From NCBI RefSeq assembly GCF_007992195.1, contig NZ_BJZU01000100.1, positions 1 to 48,795 of the forward strand: 48,795 nt of DNA, in the 5' to 3' direction. A program made the position numbers and the translations under genes. This DNA is from Methylobacterium oxalidis (GTDB taxonomy: Bacteria > Pseudomonadota > Alphaproteobacteria > Rhizobiales > Beijerinckiaceae). The notes under the pieces were generated by a model. The model searched no databases. It was given only the letters and a program-made list of their open reading frames with translations, and was not told where the DNA came from. Shown here piece by piece: positions 1 through 7,623 of this stretch. Each line of letters opens with the position of its first letter. Position 1 is the stretch's first letter.

Positions 1-196
1 TCCGCTGCACGATCTGCTTGGTGTTCTCGGTGGCCCGCTCGCTGAGATCGACCATCTTGTTCGCGCCGTCGCGAGCAGCATCCGCGAACTGCTTGCCCTG
101 CTCGGCGGTCCTGTCGATGGTCGCCTTGGCCGTGTCGGCAGCCTTGCCGCTCTGATCGGACTGCTTGCTCTGGTTGGAATTCTGATTGAACGCCAT
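1..196 (-). CDS. Phasin family protein, N-terminal part (cut by window edge)
   Basis: Only the first 65 residues are in the window; the gene continues past position 1. The N-terminus is Gln/Ser/Asn/Lys-rich, followed by an amphipathic helix with the pattern typical of phasins (TAEQGKQFADAARDGANK, then MVDLSERATENTKQIVQ). Phasins coat polyhydroxyalkanoate granules and some have stress-related or chaperone roles. The ATG at 194-196 is preceded by a GAAGGA Shine-Dalgarno sequence. The family call rests on this short segment only; another small helical protein is possible. Confidence 0.6.
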   Translation of the reverse strand, partial: MAFNQNSNQSKQSDQSGKAADTAKATIDRTAEQGKQFADAARDGANKMVDLSERATENTKQIVQR

Positions 197-675
197 CTTG
201 GCTTCCTTCTCTGCAGGTTATGGATTCAGGGCGCTTATAAATGAGATAATAAGCACATTGATTTGAGGCGGCGAAGCAAATACCTGATAATTCCGCACTG
301 CACCTAAGTAGTGCCATTCGATGTGCTTTCAAGTCCGGGAAATGTATTTTTCTTCGACTTAATTCTTCATAGGGTTCTTGAGCGCCACGCCTGGAGCGTA
401 AGCTTCTGATTGCGTTGCACAATGCGAGAGCAGCTTGAGAAAACAGGGTAAGGATGGCCCGAACCAAGCCGTGATCCGCACTGCCTCTCAGAGACGCGCA
501 AGTGCCCGGATTGCCGTCTGCGTGTGCCAGCGACCGCCCTGTGGCGTCGCGGCCTCGCGCGGTTCAGTTCAGCCACCATAGCCCGTGCGTGGGCCCAAAT
601 GCCCCGGTTTCGTTGACCTGTGTGAGCGACGAACACGGGATTGGAGGCTACGGCTCTGGAACACGAGGGAGCGGG
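197..675. other. Intergenic region without a supported gene
   Basis: This stretch separates the phasin (leftward) from a small hypothetical gene (rightward). Roughly 230-365 is AT-richer than its surroundings and probably holds the phasin promoter. Open frames here are out of register with any recognisable protein. I see no RNA gene. Confidence 0.5.
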
Positions 676-921
676 ATGATGAGCGAACCGATGCCAGTTG
701 ATGGATGTCCGCTCATGGGCCGATTGGTCCTGCTTATGGCAGAGGCCCGCCTCCCAAGAGACGCAGCAGGTCGAGAACATTTTCTAGAAGCTCTCGCCGA
801 ACTTGAAGTAGAGGCTTCGGAGGCCGACAGAGCCCCGGAAACCGTCTCAGCTATTAGAGCCGTCAGGATGTTAGTTCACATCCCGGACTGCCCGACGAGC
901 AGGCCGCCCAGAGGGCATTAG
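676..921 (+). CDS. Small hypothetical protein
   Basis: This frame encodes 81 residues starting MMSEPMPVDG. A second ATG sits at 679 and a GAGGGA Shine-Dalgarno-like sequence lies just upstream of 676. The middle is acidic and probably helical (EHFLEALAELEVEASEADRA), with a Pro/Arg-rich end. An upstream in-frame extension to 502 exists but has no ribosome site and poor composition. I do not recognise a family. It stands alone in a gene-poor region, so whether it is translated is uncertain. Confidence 0.4.
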   Translation: MMSEPMPVDGCPLMGRLVLLMAEARLPRDAAGREHFLEALAELEVEASEADRAPETVSAIRAVRMLVHIPDCPTSRPPRGH

Positions 922-1405
922 GCAAGTCGAAGGGGAAGACTTCCACCACCCGCTCCTGTACCCAATGGCAGTTCAACGCAGAGGCTCCTCTCGCTGCTCT
1001 TAGAGCGCTGTCCATCCCTCAGCCCTGAGCGACGGCTGCAATAGCCAGAGCACCTTGCCCTTCACAGAAGTTCGGCTGGCCGCCAGTCACAAGCATCAGT
1101 TCGCAAAGGCGTCTCGGGTTTCTGGGTCTCATCACGGGGCCGTTTGCGATGATCTTGGCGGCTATTCGGCCCGCCTGAACATCGTACCGGTGACAGGCAA
1201 TTCTGTTCCGGAGAAGGATCGGAACAATCTATCTTAGAGCCATACAGTTAAGCATAGGTGCGAATAACACGATAATCCTGCGATGGATTCCGCAAAACGC
1301 GCGGTTGATTTATTGCCTGAGTGGCCCATATTAAAGTGATAAGGGCGGTGTCGCCGCCTGAATTTCTTATGATCTTCTCAGGAAGATCGATTAAGGAGAA
1401 ATATC
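922..1405. other. Intergenic region upstream of pqqA
   Basis: No convincing gene is present; a 60-codon frame at 1055-1237 has no ribosome site or family resemblance. The last 170 bases are AT-richer and contain a candidate promoter for pqqA and a leader of about 70 nt. Confidence 0.5.
1305..1334 (+). promoter_or_regulatory. Candidate promoter of pqqA
   Basis: TTGATT at 1305-1310 and TATTAA at 1329-1334 are separated by 18 nt, a weak sigma-70-type match about 70 nt upstream of the pqqA start. This is pattern matching only, and the leader between it and the gene is long. Confidence 0.25.
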
Positions 1406-1495
1406 ATGGCCTGGTCTGTTCCCGTCGTTCAGGAAGTTTGTGTCGGCATGGAAGTCACCAGCTACGAGTCGGCTGAGATCGACACCTTCCACTAA
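1406..1495 (+). CDS. pqqA: PQQ precursor peptide PqqA (orphan copy)
   Basis: A 29-residue peptide that starts MAWSVPVVQEVCVGMEV and continues TSYESAEIDTFH. It contains the invariant E-x-x-x-Y pair (Glu16, Tyr20) that PqqE cross-links and from which pyrroloquinoline quinone is built. Length and sequence fit Methylobacterium PqqA closely. AAGGAG at 1393-1398 is the ribosome site. Unlike the classical pqqABC/DE operon, no pqqB, pqqC/D or pqqE follows: a rho-independent terminator comes 45 nt after the stop and the next gene is DUF6894. It is therefore either an extra precursor copy supplying a pqq operon elsewhere, or a detached pqqA. High expression of a monocistronic precursor gene would fit the need for one peptide per cofactor molecule. 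Confidence 0.92.
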   Translation: MAWSVPVVQEVCVGMEVTSYESAEIDTFH

Positions 1496-1537
1496 GCCTC
1501 CACTGGGTCGTTTACCCTTCGCCAATCTGATACGTGG

Positions 1538-1562
1538 GAGCCGCCTCAGGGCGGCTTTTCTC
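1538..1562 (+). terminator. Rho-independent terminator of pqqA
   Basis: A GCCGCC/GGCGGC stem (1540-1545 with 1550-1555), loop TCAG, extended by an A-T pair, is followed by TTTTCTCGTTT. It shows that pqqA is transcribed as a short unit. Confidence 0.85.
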
Positions 1563-1680
1563 GTTTCAACCACGATCGAGTGCGGAATCATTCGTCACCC
1601 AAATCGTATGGAAGTAGACAATCGTTGACCCTTCGCGCCTGTCAGGCCACGCGCTCCGGATTGCTTCTACGGAGAGCCTG

Positions 1681-1914
1681 GTGGCGCGCTACTTCTTCGA
1701 CCTCCACGTTGATCGCGCTGTGACGCGGGACGACATAGGCACGGAATGCTCTCATCTCGGCGAGGTCCGCAAAGCGGCTCAACACCAACTGCCGAATGTC
1801 GCCCGGGACAAGATCCCCCAGGATGGCAGTCGGCGCTCGATCGTGGTGCTGGTGACCAACGAGGCTGGCGACCCCGTCTACTCGGCCTCGATCAACCAGG
1901 CAGGGCTCTGCTGA
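1681..1914 (+). CDS. DUF6894 family protein
   Basis: This 77-residue protein opens MARYFFDLHVDR and has the TRDDIGTE segment that marks DUF6894, a small family common in Methylobacterium and Bradyrhizobium with no known function. The start is a GTG at 1681 with a weak GGAGAG upstream. The C-terminal half (RRSIVVLVTNEAGDPVYS) is a predicted beta-strand pair, as in family members. It stands alone between the pqqA terminator and a small hypothetical gene. Confidence 0.75.
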   Translation: MARYFFDLHVDRAVTRDDIGTECSHLGEVRKAAQHQLPNVARDKIPQDGSRRSIVVLVTNEAGDPVYSASINQAGLC

Positions 1915-1957
1915 TCCGCCGAGAGCGAGGACAACGGCAAGCACCTGTCCCACGCGC

Positions 1958-2776
1958 TCAGCGTTGAGAGTGACATCGCCACTCGGGGAATGCCGACGTG
2001 CCCGAGAAATTGGATCGCGCCCTGCTCGATGCTGCCGACCGAGACGTGAGGGAAGCCGAACGCCGCCGGAAGCAACAGGCCGCGCTTGTCGCCCAACTGG
2101 CCGAGCAGGGCGCGGATGAGGAGATCCTCCTCCTTGCGAGACGGCTGCTGCTAGAGATCGAGCGGACGATCACGATTGCCCACGCGCATCGATCGGTTCT
2201 CCGGAGCCTGATCGAGCGCGAGTAGTCCTTGAGTTCTCCGATAAAACACTCACCGGCATGTGGGAGCGCCGGCACTATCTTCGGAACGGGGGCTGGAGCA
2301 CTGACTGCCAGATTCTCGCTTCCGATCGCTCTGCTAGCCGGGTTGTGCATGACGATCCCAGCCGGGAGCGTGGGCGCCGCCTGAACAGCATCGGCATCTT
2401 GCCCGAGCAGGCTCTCAATCTCACGAATCAACATCGATGGCCGGTACGGCTTGGAGACAAAGCGCGCGCCCACCGGCAGGTCGCCCGGGTCCGGGCACAT
2501 CTTACCAGAGGTGAGGATGATGGCGATGGCAGGCCAGCGCTCGTGAACCAGACGAGCAAGCCGAAGCCCGTCGATGTCGCCGGGCATGCTTCAATCGGTG
2601 AACAGCACCCGCACGTCGGCTTGGGCCTCCAGCAAGGTCATGGCCTCCTGGGCATCATGTGCCTCGAACGGCCGAAAGCCTGCATCCGCCAGAATGTCGG
2701 TGGCGATCATCCGGACCAGGAGCTCGTCTTCTACAACGAGTATCCCGGGGAGCTTGTTGTCTGTTCTGGAAACCAT
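1958..2776 (-). pseudogene. Single-domain response regulator interrupted by in-frame TGA
   Basis: Translation from the ATG at 2776 gives a CheY-like receiver domain: GILVVEDELLVRM (acidic pair), then VRVLFTD with the phosphoacceptor Asp. The very next codon is TGA (2591-2593). In the same frame the domain resumes SMPGDIDGLRLA, with LTSGK (conserved Thr) and VSKPY (conserved Lys). All receiver residues are present, so a single sense-to-stop change (for example TGG or CGA to TGA) breaks an otherwise intact gene. After about 2250 the open frame runs antisense to the gene at 1998-2225 and is probably not original; a one-base shift near 2253 would end it there. It may be a pseudogene, a sequencing error, or (unlikely) a read-through gene. 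Confidence 0.75.
1998..2225 (+). CDS. Small helical hypothetical protein
   Basis: 75 residues from a GTG at 1998, almost entirely charged and helical: an Arg/Gln-rich middle, then EEILLLARRLLLEIERT. The composition resembles small coiled-coil proteins of unknown function that are common in Methylobacterium. The opposite strand here is the read-through tail of the broken response regulator, whose Ser/Arg-rich translation looks like a shadow, so I assign this strand. No family is recognised. Confidence 0.45.
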   Translation: MPEKLDRALLDAADRDVREAERRRKQQAALVAQLAEQGADEEILLLARRLLLEIERTITIAHAHRSVLRSLIERE

Positions 2777-3114
2777 CGCTACACCTCGACGCCCAAGACG
2801 TACCTTCGTCAGGTCGAGGGCTTCTGAGGCCCTCTGGCACGGCGATGATGGTCGCCCGGAGGAACAACCCCGGCGATGGACTGCTTGTAGAGCAGATCGC
2901 GGTTGTGCATGCAATCACGCGAGCTTGTGGGCGCATGATATCTTATAATATTGGAGCCCGGACGAGCTCGAAATACGGCTCCGAAGGCAGCTGTTAACTC
3001 GTTGATGCGCGTGAAGTTAACTCGTTGATGCGCGTGAAGAAGGGCAGGACCTTCAAAGCACGATTTCGGCCGCATGAATAAAATTGCCTGCGTCGTAGCT
3101 GATGCCTGGGTATG
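2777..3114. other. Intergenic region with a short tandem repeat
   Basis: No gene is supported. The region holds the 23-bp tandem repeat listed separately and an AT-rich patch at about 2935-2955. Confidence 0.5.
2993..3038 (+). repeat. Two perfect 23-bp tandem copies
   Basis: Two identical adjacent 23-bp units (2993-3015 and 3016-3038), each beginning GTTAACTCGTTG. They are non-coding. Slippage or recent local duplication is the simplest origin; a double regulator-binding site is possible. Confidence 0.9.
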
Positions 3115-3408
3115 TCAGCCCGCCCCGGATGCGATCGACTCGATGCGCTCGGAGGCTCCTGAGGGTGCTATTGCTGCCGCTCTCTGCTTTGTTCCGATGC
3201 GATCAGCCAGCAACTGCGCCTGATCTGTCGGAATTCCATACTGCTCAGTAAGCTCCGCTCTAAGTTGAGACAGCTCTTCTGGTGTGAAGTTCTGCTCGCG
3301 CACTGCCGCCACCAGCGCATCCGTTGCAGCCATCTTTCTAAGGTCATGCTTGATCTGGACCATTGAAGGCATCGGGAGCTTGCGGCCGAATTTCATCGAT
3401 CGTTGCAT
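3115..3408 (-). CDS. Hypothetical protein, 97 residues
   Basis: The protein begins MQRSMKFGRKLP. It is predicted helical with a regular central part (FTPEELSQLRAELTEQYGIP) resembling small soluble helix-turn-helix-like bundles, but I recognise no family. A GGCGAG sequence lies upstream of the ATG at 3408. Internal ATGs further in are alternative starts. Codon use is more natural than in the antisense frame. Confidence 0.5.
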   Translation of the reverse strand: MQRSMKFGRKLPMPSMVQIKHDLRKMAATDALVAAVREQNFTPEELSQLRAELTEQYGIPTDQAQLLADRIGTKQRAAAIAPSGASERIESIASGAG

Positions 3409-3757
3409 AGTTATTTTCTCGCCTCACAAAGATAGGTGCGGGGAGCCTCAAAGAAGTGAGCCGCGTATTGAAGGCTCTCAGCTTTGTGGCTTCTAAAAGA
3501 GAAATCCAGAGAAATGACATCGTTCCATGACATCCGTCAGCCAGGAACTTTTCTTTTTTCTAAGATCGCCTTCGCACGGTTGTAATTGTTCCCTTGATCG
3601 CATAGATAACAGGTATCGAACTTCGGCCAGATATCCGGCTGCGCCGCCAGCTTGGGCGCGTGATCTGCATTTCTCCCCTATTTCGACGACGAGCGACCGA
3701 GCGCGTGTCTGCATGCGCTTGGCACATCTTATTGCCTAGGAAGATACGGACATACCT
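3409..3757. other. Intergenic region and long leader of the cold-shock gene
   Basis: This stretch holds the divergent upstream region of the 97-residue gene and the cold-shock gene. Long structured 5' leaders are usual for csp genes. No specific cold-box motif or clear promoter could be assigned by eye. Confidence 0.45.
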
Positions 3758-3967
3758 ATGAGCATCGGCACTGTGAAGTGGTTCAACGGAACCAAGGGTT
3801 TTGGCTTCATCCAGCCTGAGGACGGAAGCAAGGACGTGTTCGTCCACATCTCGGCCGTCGAGCGCGCCGGCATGCAGACCCTCGATGAAGGCCAGAAGGT
3901 CTCGTACGAGATGGAGACGGATCGTCGGTCGGGGAAGCAGGCGGCCGGCAACCTGAAGGCCGCGTGA
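3758..3967 (+). CDS. Cold-shock protein (CspA family)
   Basis: A 69-residue single cold-shock domain: MSIGTVKWFNGTKGFGFI with RNP1 (KGFGFI), RNP2 (VFVHIS) and the closing GKQAAGNLKA. Such proteins bind single-stranded nucleic acid and act as RNA chaperones. The length is normal for the family. It is followed by a rho-independent terminator and then a DUF6481 gene. Which of the several Csp paralogues this is cannot be decided, so no symbol is given. Confidence 0.95.
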   Translation: MSIGTVKWFNGTKGFGFIQPEDGSKDVFVHISAVERAGMQTLDEGQKVSYEMETDRRSGKQAAGNLKAA

Positions 3968-3998
3968 GGTCTCCTCCTTACCGTTTAACATCATGGAA

Positions 3999-4034
3999 GC
4001 CGCTCCAGTCGGAGCGACCTTTTCTTTTCTCTCG
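3999..4034 (+). terminator. Rho-independent terminator after the cold-shock gene
   Basis: CGCTCC (4001-4006) pairs with GGAGCG (4011-4016) around loop AGTC and is followed by a T-rich tract, CTTTTCTTTTCTC. Confidence 0.75.
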
Positions 4035-4066
4035 CCATCAGCGCTCAGCCGCGATGCGCATAAGGA

Positions 4067-4435
4067 ATGTACGTGGGCCAATTCAAAGCCAGCCAGCTCG
4101 TTGATCGTCTTGAGGCCGCTGCCAAAGCGCGGCAGGCTGCGGTAGCCCGGTTTCGAGCACGCCCGTCCGCCGCTGACCCGATTGTCCTCGCACGCCAGTC
4201 GGCGCGACGCGCGGTCATCCAGGCCCGAGAGGTTCGGGTCAACGAGCGGGAGATGGCTCGTCTCGCAGCCACGGCTCAGCACGAGGCGGAGGCCCTTGCT
4301 GCGCGGGAGCGTGAGGCGGCCGAAGCTGCCCGGCAGGCTGCCGAGAAGGTGGAGCGTCTAGCCGCGCTGGCGGCCGAGCAGAAGGCCGCGCGTGATGCAC
4401 GTTTTGCCGCCCGCAAGGCCAGAGCGCGGTGGTAG
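4067..4435 (+). CDS. DUF6481 family protein
   Basis: 122 residues, highly Ala/Arg/Glu-rich and predicted as one long coiled coil (EREMARLAATAQHEAEALAA and following), with a basic end (ARKARARW). The N-terminal pattern FKASQLVDRLEAAAKARQAA followed by RFRARPSAADP fits DUF6481, a small family of unknown function in Methylobacterium and relatives. The ATG at 4067 follows AAGGA closely; a GTG or ATG a few codons away is possible. It sits 99 nt after the cold-shock gene but behind a terminator. Confidence 0.6.
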   Translation: MYVGQFKASQLVDRLEAAAKARQAAVARFRARPSAADPIVLARQSARRAVIQAREVRVNEREMARLAATAQHEAEALAAREREAAEAARQAAEKVERLAALAAEQKAARDARFAARKARARW

Positions 4436-4478
4436 AGTGGCCGCGCACCGCGACGTAGCTCAACCAGGAGGATTGCAG

Positions 4479-4679
4479 ATGTCTCACAAGTTCAAGGTTG
4501 GTCAGCGGGTTCGGCAGGCCCGGCAGTCCGGCTCCGTCGATAATGGGAGTGCTGCCAGCAGCATCTTCGAAGTCGTTCGGCTCATGCCGGAGGAGCGTTC
4601 GGGCGAGCCAGCGTACCGAGTGAGATCGGCGGCAGGCGAGCGCGCCGTGCTGGAAGGCGAGCTCACCCTCGCCTCCTGA
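4479..4679 (+). CDS. Small SH3-like hypothetical protein
   Basis: 66 residues beginning MSHKFKVGQRVRQ. The strong AGGAGG ribosome site at 4467-4472 fixes the start; an upstream in-frame ATG at 4392 overlaps the preceding gene and has no such site. The pattern (KVGQRVR, FEVVRLMPEERSGEPAYRVR, then GERAVLEGELT) suggests a small beta-barrel. Similar small proteins are widespread in Rhizobiales without assigned function. Confidence 0.65.
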   Translation: MSHKFKVGQRVRQARQSGSVDNGSAASSIFEVVRLMPEERSGEPAYRVRSAAGERAVLEGELTLAS

Positions 4680-5141
4680 CCAGAGTGGAGCCAGGCCAAA
4701 GGTGCTTGCTGCGGCGGGCTGTCCTGGAGAATCCGCTACCCCAGTGATCCTTCAAGGCGATCGCGCGGCGGGTACAGCTCACGGCGGCTCGCAGGCCGCG
4801 GTGCCCGCTTTAGTCCATGATGCGGCCTAGATCCGCACCGCGATCGGGCGCCGGCGTGATATACCCTGTCCGCGGGCTCTAAGCCTCGGAGGTTGAGGTT
4901 TCGAGCCCAGCTACGGATGCGCGGGGCCAGCGCAAGCTCTGGCTTGGCCTGCAGGGTCGGCTGAACCGGCCACGTTTCCAAAGTCTGTGAACCGCTGAAG
5001 CCCGAAGCATACGGCGAGCAGATGGCTCTGCTACCGGACGATCCCCGCTGCGGCAAAGCCGAGCCCTTTGCGCAGCCACAACCAAGTGCAAAACTGCTCC
5101 CGATCAGCGGGCATAAACTTGCGTAACGCCGAGGAGATGTC
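4680..5141. other. Intergenic region without a supported gene
   Basis: A 210-codon frame on the minus strand (4736-5368) crosses this region and the gene at 5142, but its composition is biased and it matches nothing known. No RNA gene or repeat was seen. Confidence 0.45.
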
Positions 5142-5390
5142 GTGGATCTGAGCGTAAATCCCACTGCCAATGAGATGGAATGGGAGTTGATCGATCTGCT
5201 CGGCCGCTCAATGGGGTGCATCAGGCAGACCGCTCCGAACGCGTTCACCATCCATCCGGAGGGGCATGCACTGACCACTATGGTGGGGATCAGGCTGGGC
5301 CCGCACGCCGCCCTCGATGCCGCACTGGCAGAGATCGAGAGGCATACTCGTGGTGTTTGCCGTCGCAATCCGGGGGAGGACGGGGCCTAG
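5142..5390 (+). CDS. Small hypothetical protein
   Basis: 82 residues from a GTG at 5142 with GAGGAG at 5131-5136 as ribosome site. The N-terminal half contains NEMEWELIDLLGRSMGCI, and the middle has a strand-turn-strand pattern (TAPNAFTIHPEGHALTTM). Small proteins of this look occur in Methylobacterium; the function is unknown. It precedes the histidine kinase by about 200 nt, so a shared transcript is possible but not shown. Confidence 0.55.
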   Translation: MDLSVNPTANEMEWELIDLLGRSMGCIRQTAPNAFTIHPEGHALTTMVGIRLGPHAALDAALAEIERHTRGVCRRNPGEDGA

Positions 5391-5596
5391 CTGTTCGTGT
5401 TGTCCAGCAGCGTACTCCGCCGCATCACAGCACGGAGGCCATGTCCTGCCCTTCAGTCCCAAGCATGCGGGAGCCAGCCGGCGGCCTAGAGGGTTGCCGC
5501 ACGCTCACGAAGCAGCTGACGAGCACCAGAACGGCTTCGCCACCGTCGGCCGTTCAGGAAAGTAGGCAGGATACTAGTCTTGTCCGAGGGTGTGGC

Positions 5597-6760
5597 ATGA
5601 ATGAATTTCAGCACGACTTGGCTGGCACCCCAGAGCGGACGTTGGCAGAACGGCATGTCGAGGCGATCCGCCAGCACGGCGGGATCTTTGTCGACGCGGT
5701 GCGTCTGACCCGCATGCCGATGCTGGTCACGGACGCCACCCTTCCGGGCAATCCGGTCATCTTTGCCAATCAGGCCTTTATCAGCCTCTCTGGCTACCCT
5801 CTCGAGGAGTTACTCGGGCAGGATCCGCACTTCATGAACGGTCGGGAGACCGATCCGTTGGCGATCCAGCAGTACGAGGCCGCAATCCGCGCGGGCCGCG
5901 ACACGAACCTGGAGCTCCTGCAGTACCGCAATGACGGCACCACCTTCCGTGCGATGCTGTTTGCCAGTCCACTCGACGACGGCCAGGGCACCGTCACCAA
6001 CCACTTTCTCTCCTACCTCGACATCACCCGCCGCTTCGAGGCCGAGGAGAACTTGCAGGCTCTGACGGCAGAGCTGGAGCAGCGCGTGGCAGCACGGACC
6101 CGCGAGTTGGAGACGGCAAACGAGCGGCTGACGAAGTTGGCGGCGGAGCGCGAGATGCTGCTGGTCGAGGTCAATCACCGGGCCAAGAACACTCTCTCGA
6201 TCGCTGCGGCGCTCTTGAGCCTGCAGGGGCGGCGCCATGCCGACCCGGCGGTGCAGGCGCTTTTTGCCGAGACTCAGGAGCGGCTCAATGCGATGGCGCA
6301 GGCGCACGACCTGCTGAGCAAATCCGAGAGCGTGCAGCAGGTTGATGTCGGCAGCTACGTTGCCGACCTCTGCGCTGCGCTGGAGGCAATCACTCCAAGC
6401 GACGAGCGCATCCGCTTGGACGCCAAAGCCGAAGACGGGATCTTTGTCAGCGCCGATCAGGCCATTCCATTGGGTTTGGCGCTGACCGAGCTGGTCACCA
6501 ACGCCGTGAAATACGCGTTCCCATCACCCCGCTCCGGCACGATCCTGGCGCAGGTCCGCCGGCCCCGGCCAGGCCGAATTGAGCTGGTGATCCAGGACAA
6601 CGGGGTCGGCATGGCGGGCGTGCGCGAGGGCTCGCTGGGCTACGGTCTAGTGCGCTCGCTGGTGCAGCAGATCGAGGGCGACATCGATATCCGCAGTGAA
6701 GCTGGCGTGACCGTCACCATCTCGTTCCCAGACCTGCCACGAGAGGGGGCGGAAGGTTAG
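5597..6760 (+). CDS. PAS (degenerate LOV-like) sensor histidine kinase, HisKA_2 type
   Basis: 387 residues, no membrane segment, so a cytosolic sensor kinase. A PAS domain (about 35-147) aligns best with LOV domains (FANQAFISLSGYPLEELLGQ, ending SYLDITRR). The LOV cysteine is replaced by Pro77 (GQDPHF instead of G-x-N-C-R-F), and two Asn that contact flavin in LOV domains are Gln109 and Ala119. A coiled linker (150-185) leads to a HisKA_2/HWE-like dimerisation domain with phospho-His194 (NHRAKNTL), then HATPase_c with N-box Asn302 (LTELVTNAVKYA), DNGVGM (334-339) and GYGLV. The start at 5597 was chosen because the PAS domain begins just after it and the upstream frame is nonsense. A non-light ligand is likely. 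Kinases of this class often sit near single-domain receivers; the only receiver nearby (2.2-2.8 kb) is broken. Confidence 0.9.
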   Translation: MNEFQHDLAGTPERTLAERHVEAIRQHGGIFVDAVRLTRMPMLVTDATLPGNPVIFANQAFISLSGYPLEELLGQDPHFMNGRETDPLAIQQYEAAIRAGRDTNLELLQYRNDGTTFRAMLFASPLDDGQGTVTNHFLSYLDITRRFEAEENLQALTAELEQRVAARTRELETANERLTKLAAEREMLLVEVNHRAKNTLSIAAALLSLQGRRHADPAVQALFAETQERLNAMAQAHDLLSKSESVQQVDVGSYVADLCAALEAITPSDERIRLDAKAEDGIFVSADQAIPLGLALTELVTNAVKYAFPSPRSGTILAQVRRPRPGRIELVIQDNGVGMAGVREGSLGYGLVRSLVQQIEGDIDIRSEAGVTVTISFPDLPREGAEG

Positions 6761-6861
6761 AGGGGGCACCCCCATTCAGGCCTCACGGATCCGCGTGCGG
6801 AAAGCGTGAGTGGTCTTCGCGATCCAAGGTCAGCACCTATTTTCATGCGAGGAGCATGCTC

Positions 6862-7125
6862 ATGGACCCTGCCATCGGTAAGCGCGCAGCCGCTGCCCTC
6901 GATGCCTATTGGCTGAGAGTCGGCCTGCCTCCCGACGAGGATACGGCCACGCGCGCTCATGCGGCGATCCGGAACCGGCTGCCGGGCGGCGGATACGATC
7001 AGAACTGGCAGGCGCTGTTCGAGGATGCGATGGCTGATATCGGCTGCTCTGTCGATTGGGACGGACAGGCGGTGCGCAGCATCACGGTTTGGGGCCGGCC
7101 GTCGGTCGCGCGCGGCGAGCGCTGA
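6862..7125 (+). CDS. Small hypothetical protein
   Basis: 87 residues beginning MDPAIGKRAAAALDAYWLRV. GAGGAG at 6849-6854 is at proper distance from the ATG at 6862 and too close to the in-frame ATG at 6856, so the later start is preferred. It is a soluble protein, helical first and then beta (CSVDWDGQAVRSITVWG). Similar short proteins are found in Methylobacterium; the function is unknown. Confidence 0.55.
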   Translation: MDPAIGKRAAAALDAYWLRVGLPPDEDTATRAHAAIRNRLPGGGYDQNWQALFEDAMADIGCSVDWDGQAVRSITVWGRPSVARGER

Positions 7126-7623
7126 GACCCCGCCGCGAAGCGCTGGGCTCAGTTGGGGACGGGTCAAGGGTTCTGAGCCATGGTCGCGCTGCCTGCCTCC
7201 TCACCGCCCGCGGATACTGCAATGGCCGCTTCGGTGGTGATCTCTGGGCTGGCTAGATGGCGCCCATGGGAGCAAAGCCGGCCATCCGCATTTCGACGAT
7301 GGACCAAACTTCGGTTGCAGCGTGAAAGCGCCCTTCGGTTGCGTGCAGCAGCAGCCCGTGAAGGAGAAGCACTGAGCGACCGCACGACGCTGCCAAGCCC
7401 TCCTCTCTCAAGTAGGCGGGCACACCCCCACGGGCTGGTCGACATCGGGTCACAAAAACGGTACACAATCCGTGGTTCGGCGACCAAACGGGCTCAATGA
7501 TATCAATGGCTTATGGACCAAAGGGCCGATTCCGCCCCTGGGCACCATTTTCCTGAGACGGATGCCGGTTGCGGCGCGCGGGACGCGAAGACGCCGCGCG
7601 CTCGCCGTTCCGGTCGCCTTCGA
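7126..7623. other. Intergenic region at the accessory-to-core boundary
   Basis: No supported gene. GC content rises steeply near 7540-7620. The lower-GC segment around 7440-7510 has no tRNA or recombinase, so nothing shows that it is an integration boundary. Confidence 0.4.

Noticed and set aside
1055..1237. A 60-codon open frame upstream of pqqA
   Set aside because: No ribosome site, no family pattern and codon use unlike neighbouring genes; it more likely belongs to the non-coding region upstream of pqqA.
1958..2587. The C-terminal part of the response regulator as an independent gene
   Set aside because: It starts in the middle of a receiver domain in the same frame as the upstream part; it is one gene broken by a TGA.
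4736..5368. A 210-codon minus-strand frame
   Set aside because: It runs antisense to the gene at 5142, has Ser/Arg/Pro-biased composition, and shows no domain.
5720..6040. LOV blue-light photoreceptor domain
   Set aside because: The general pattern fits, but the adduct-forming cysteine and two flavin-contact asparagines are replaced, so light sensing is not claimed.
7440..7510. Possible old integration scar at the GC transition
   Set aside because: No tRNA piece, direct repeat or recombinase was found there; the change in composition alone is not sufficient.
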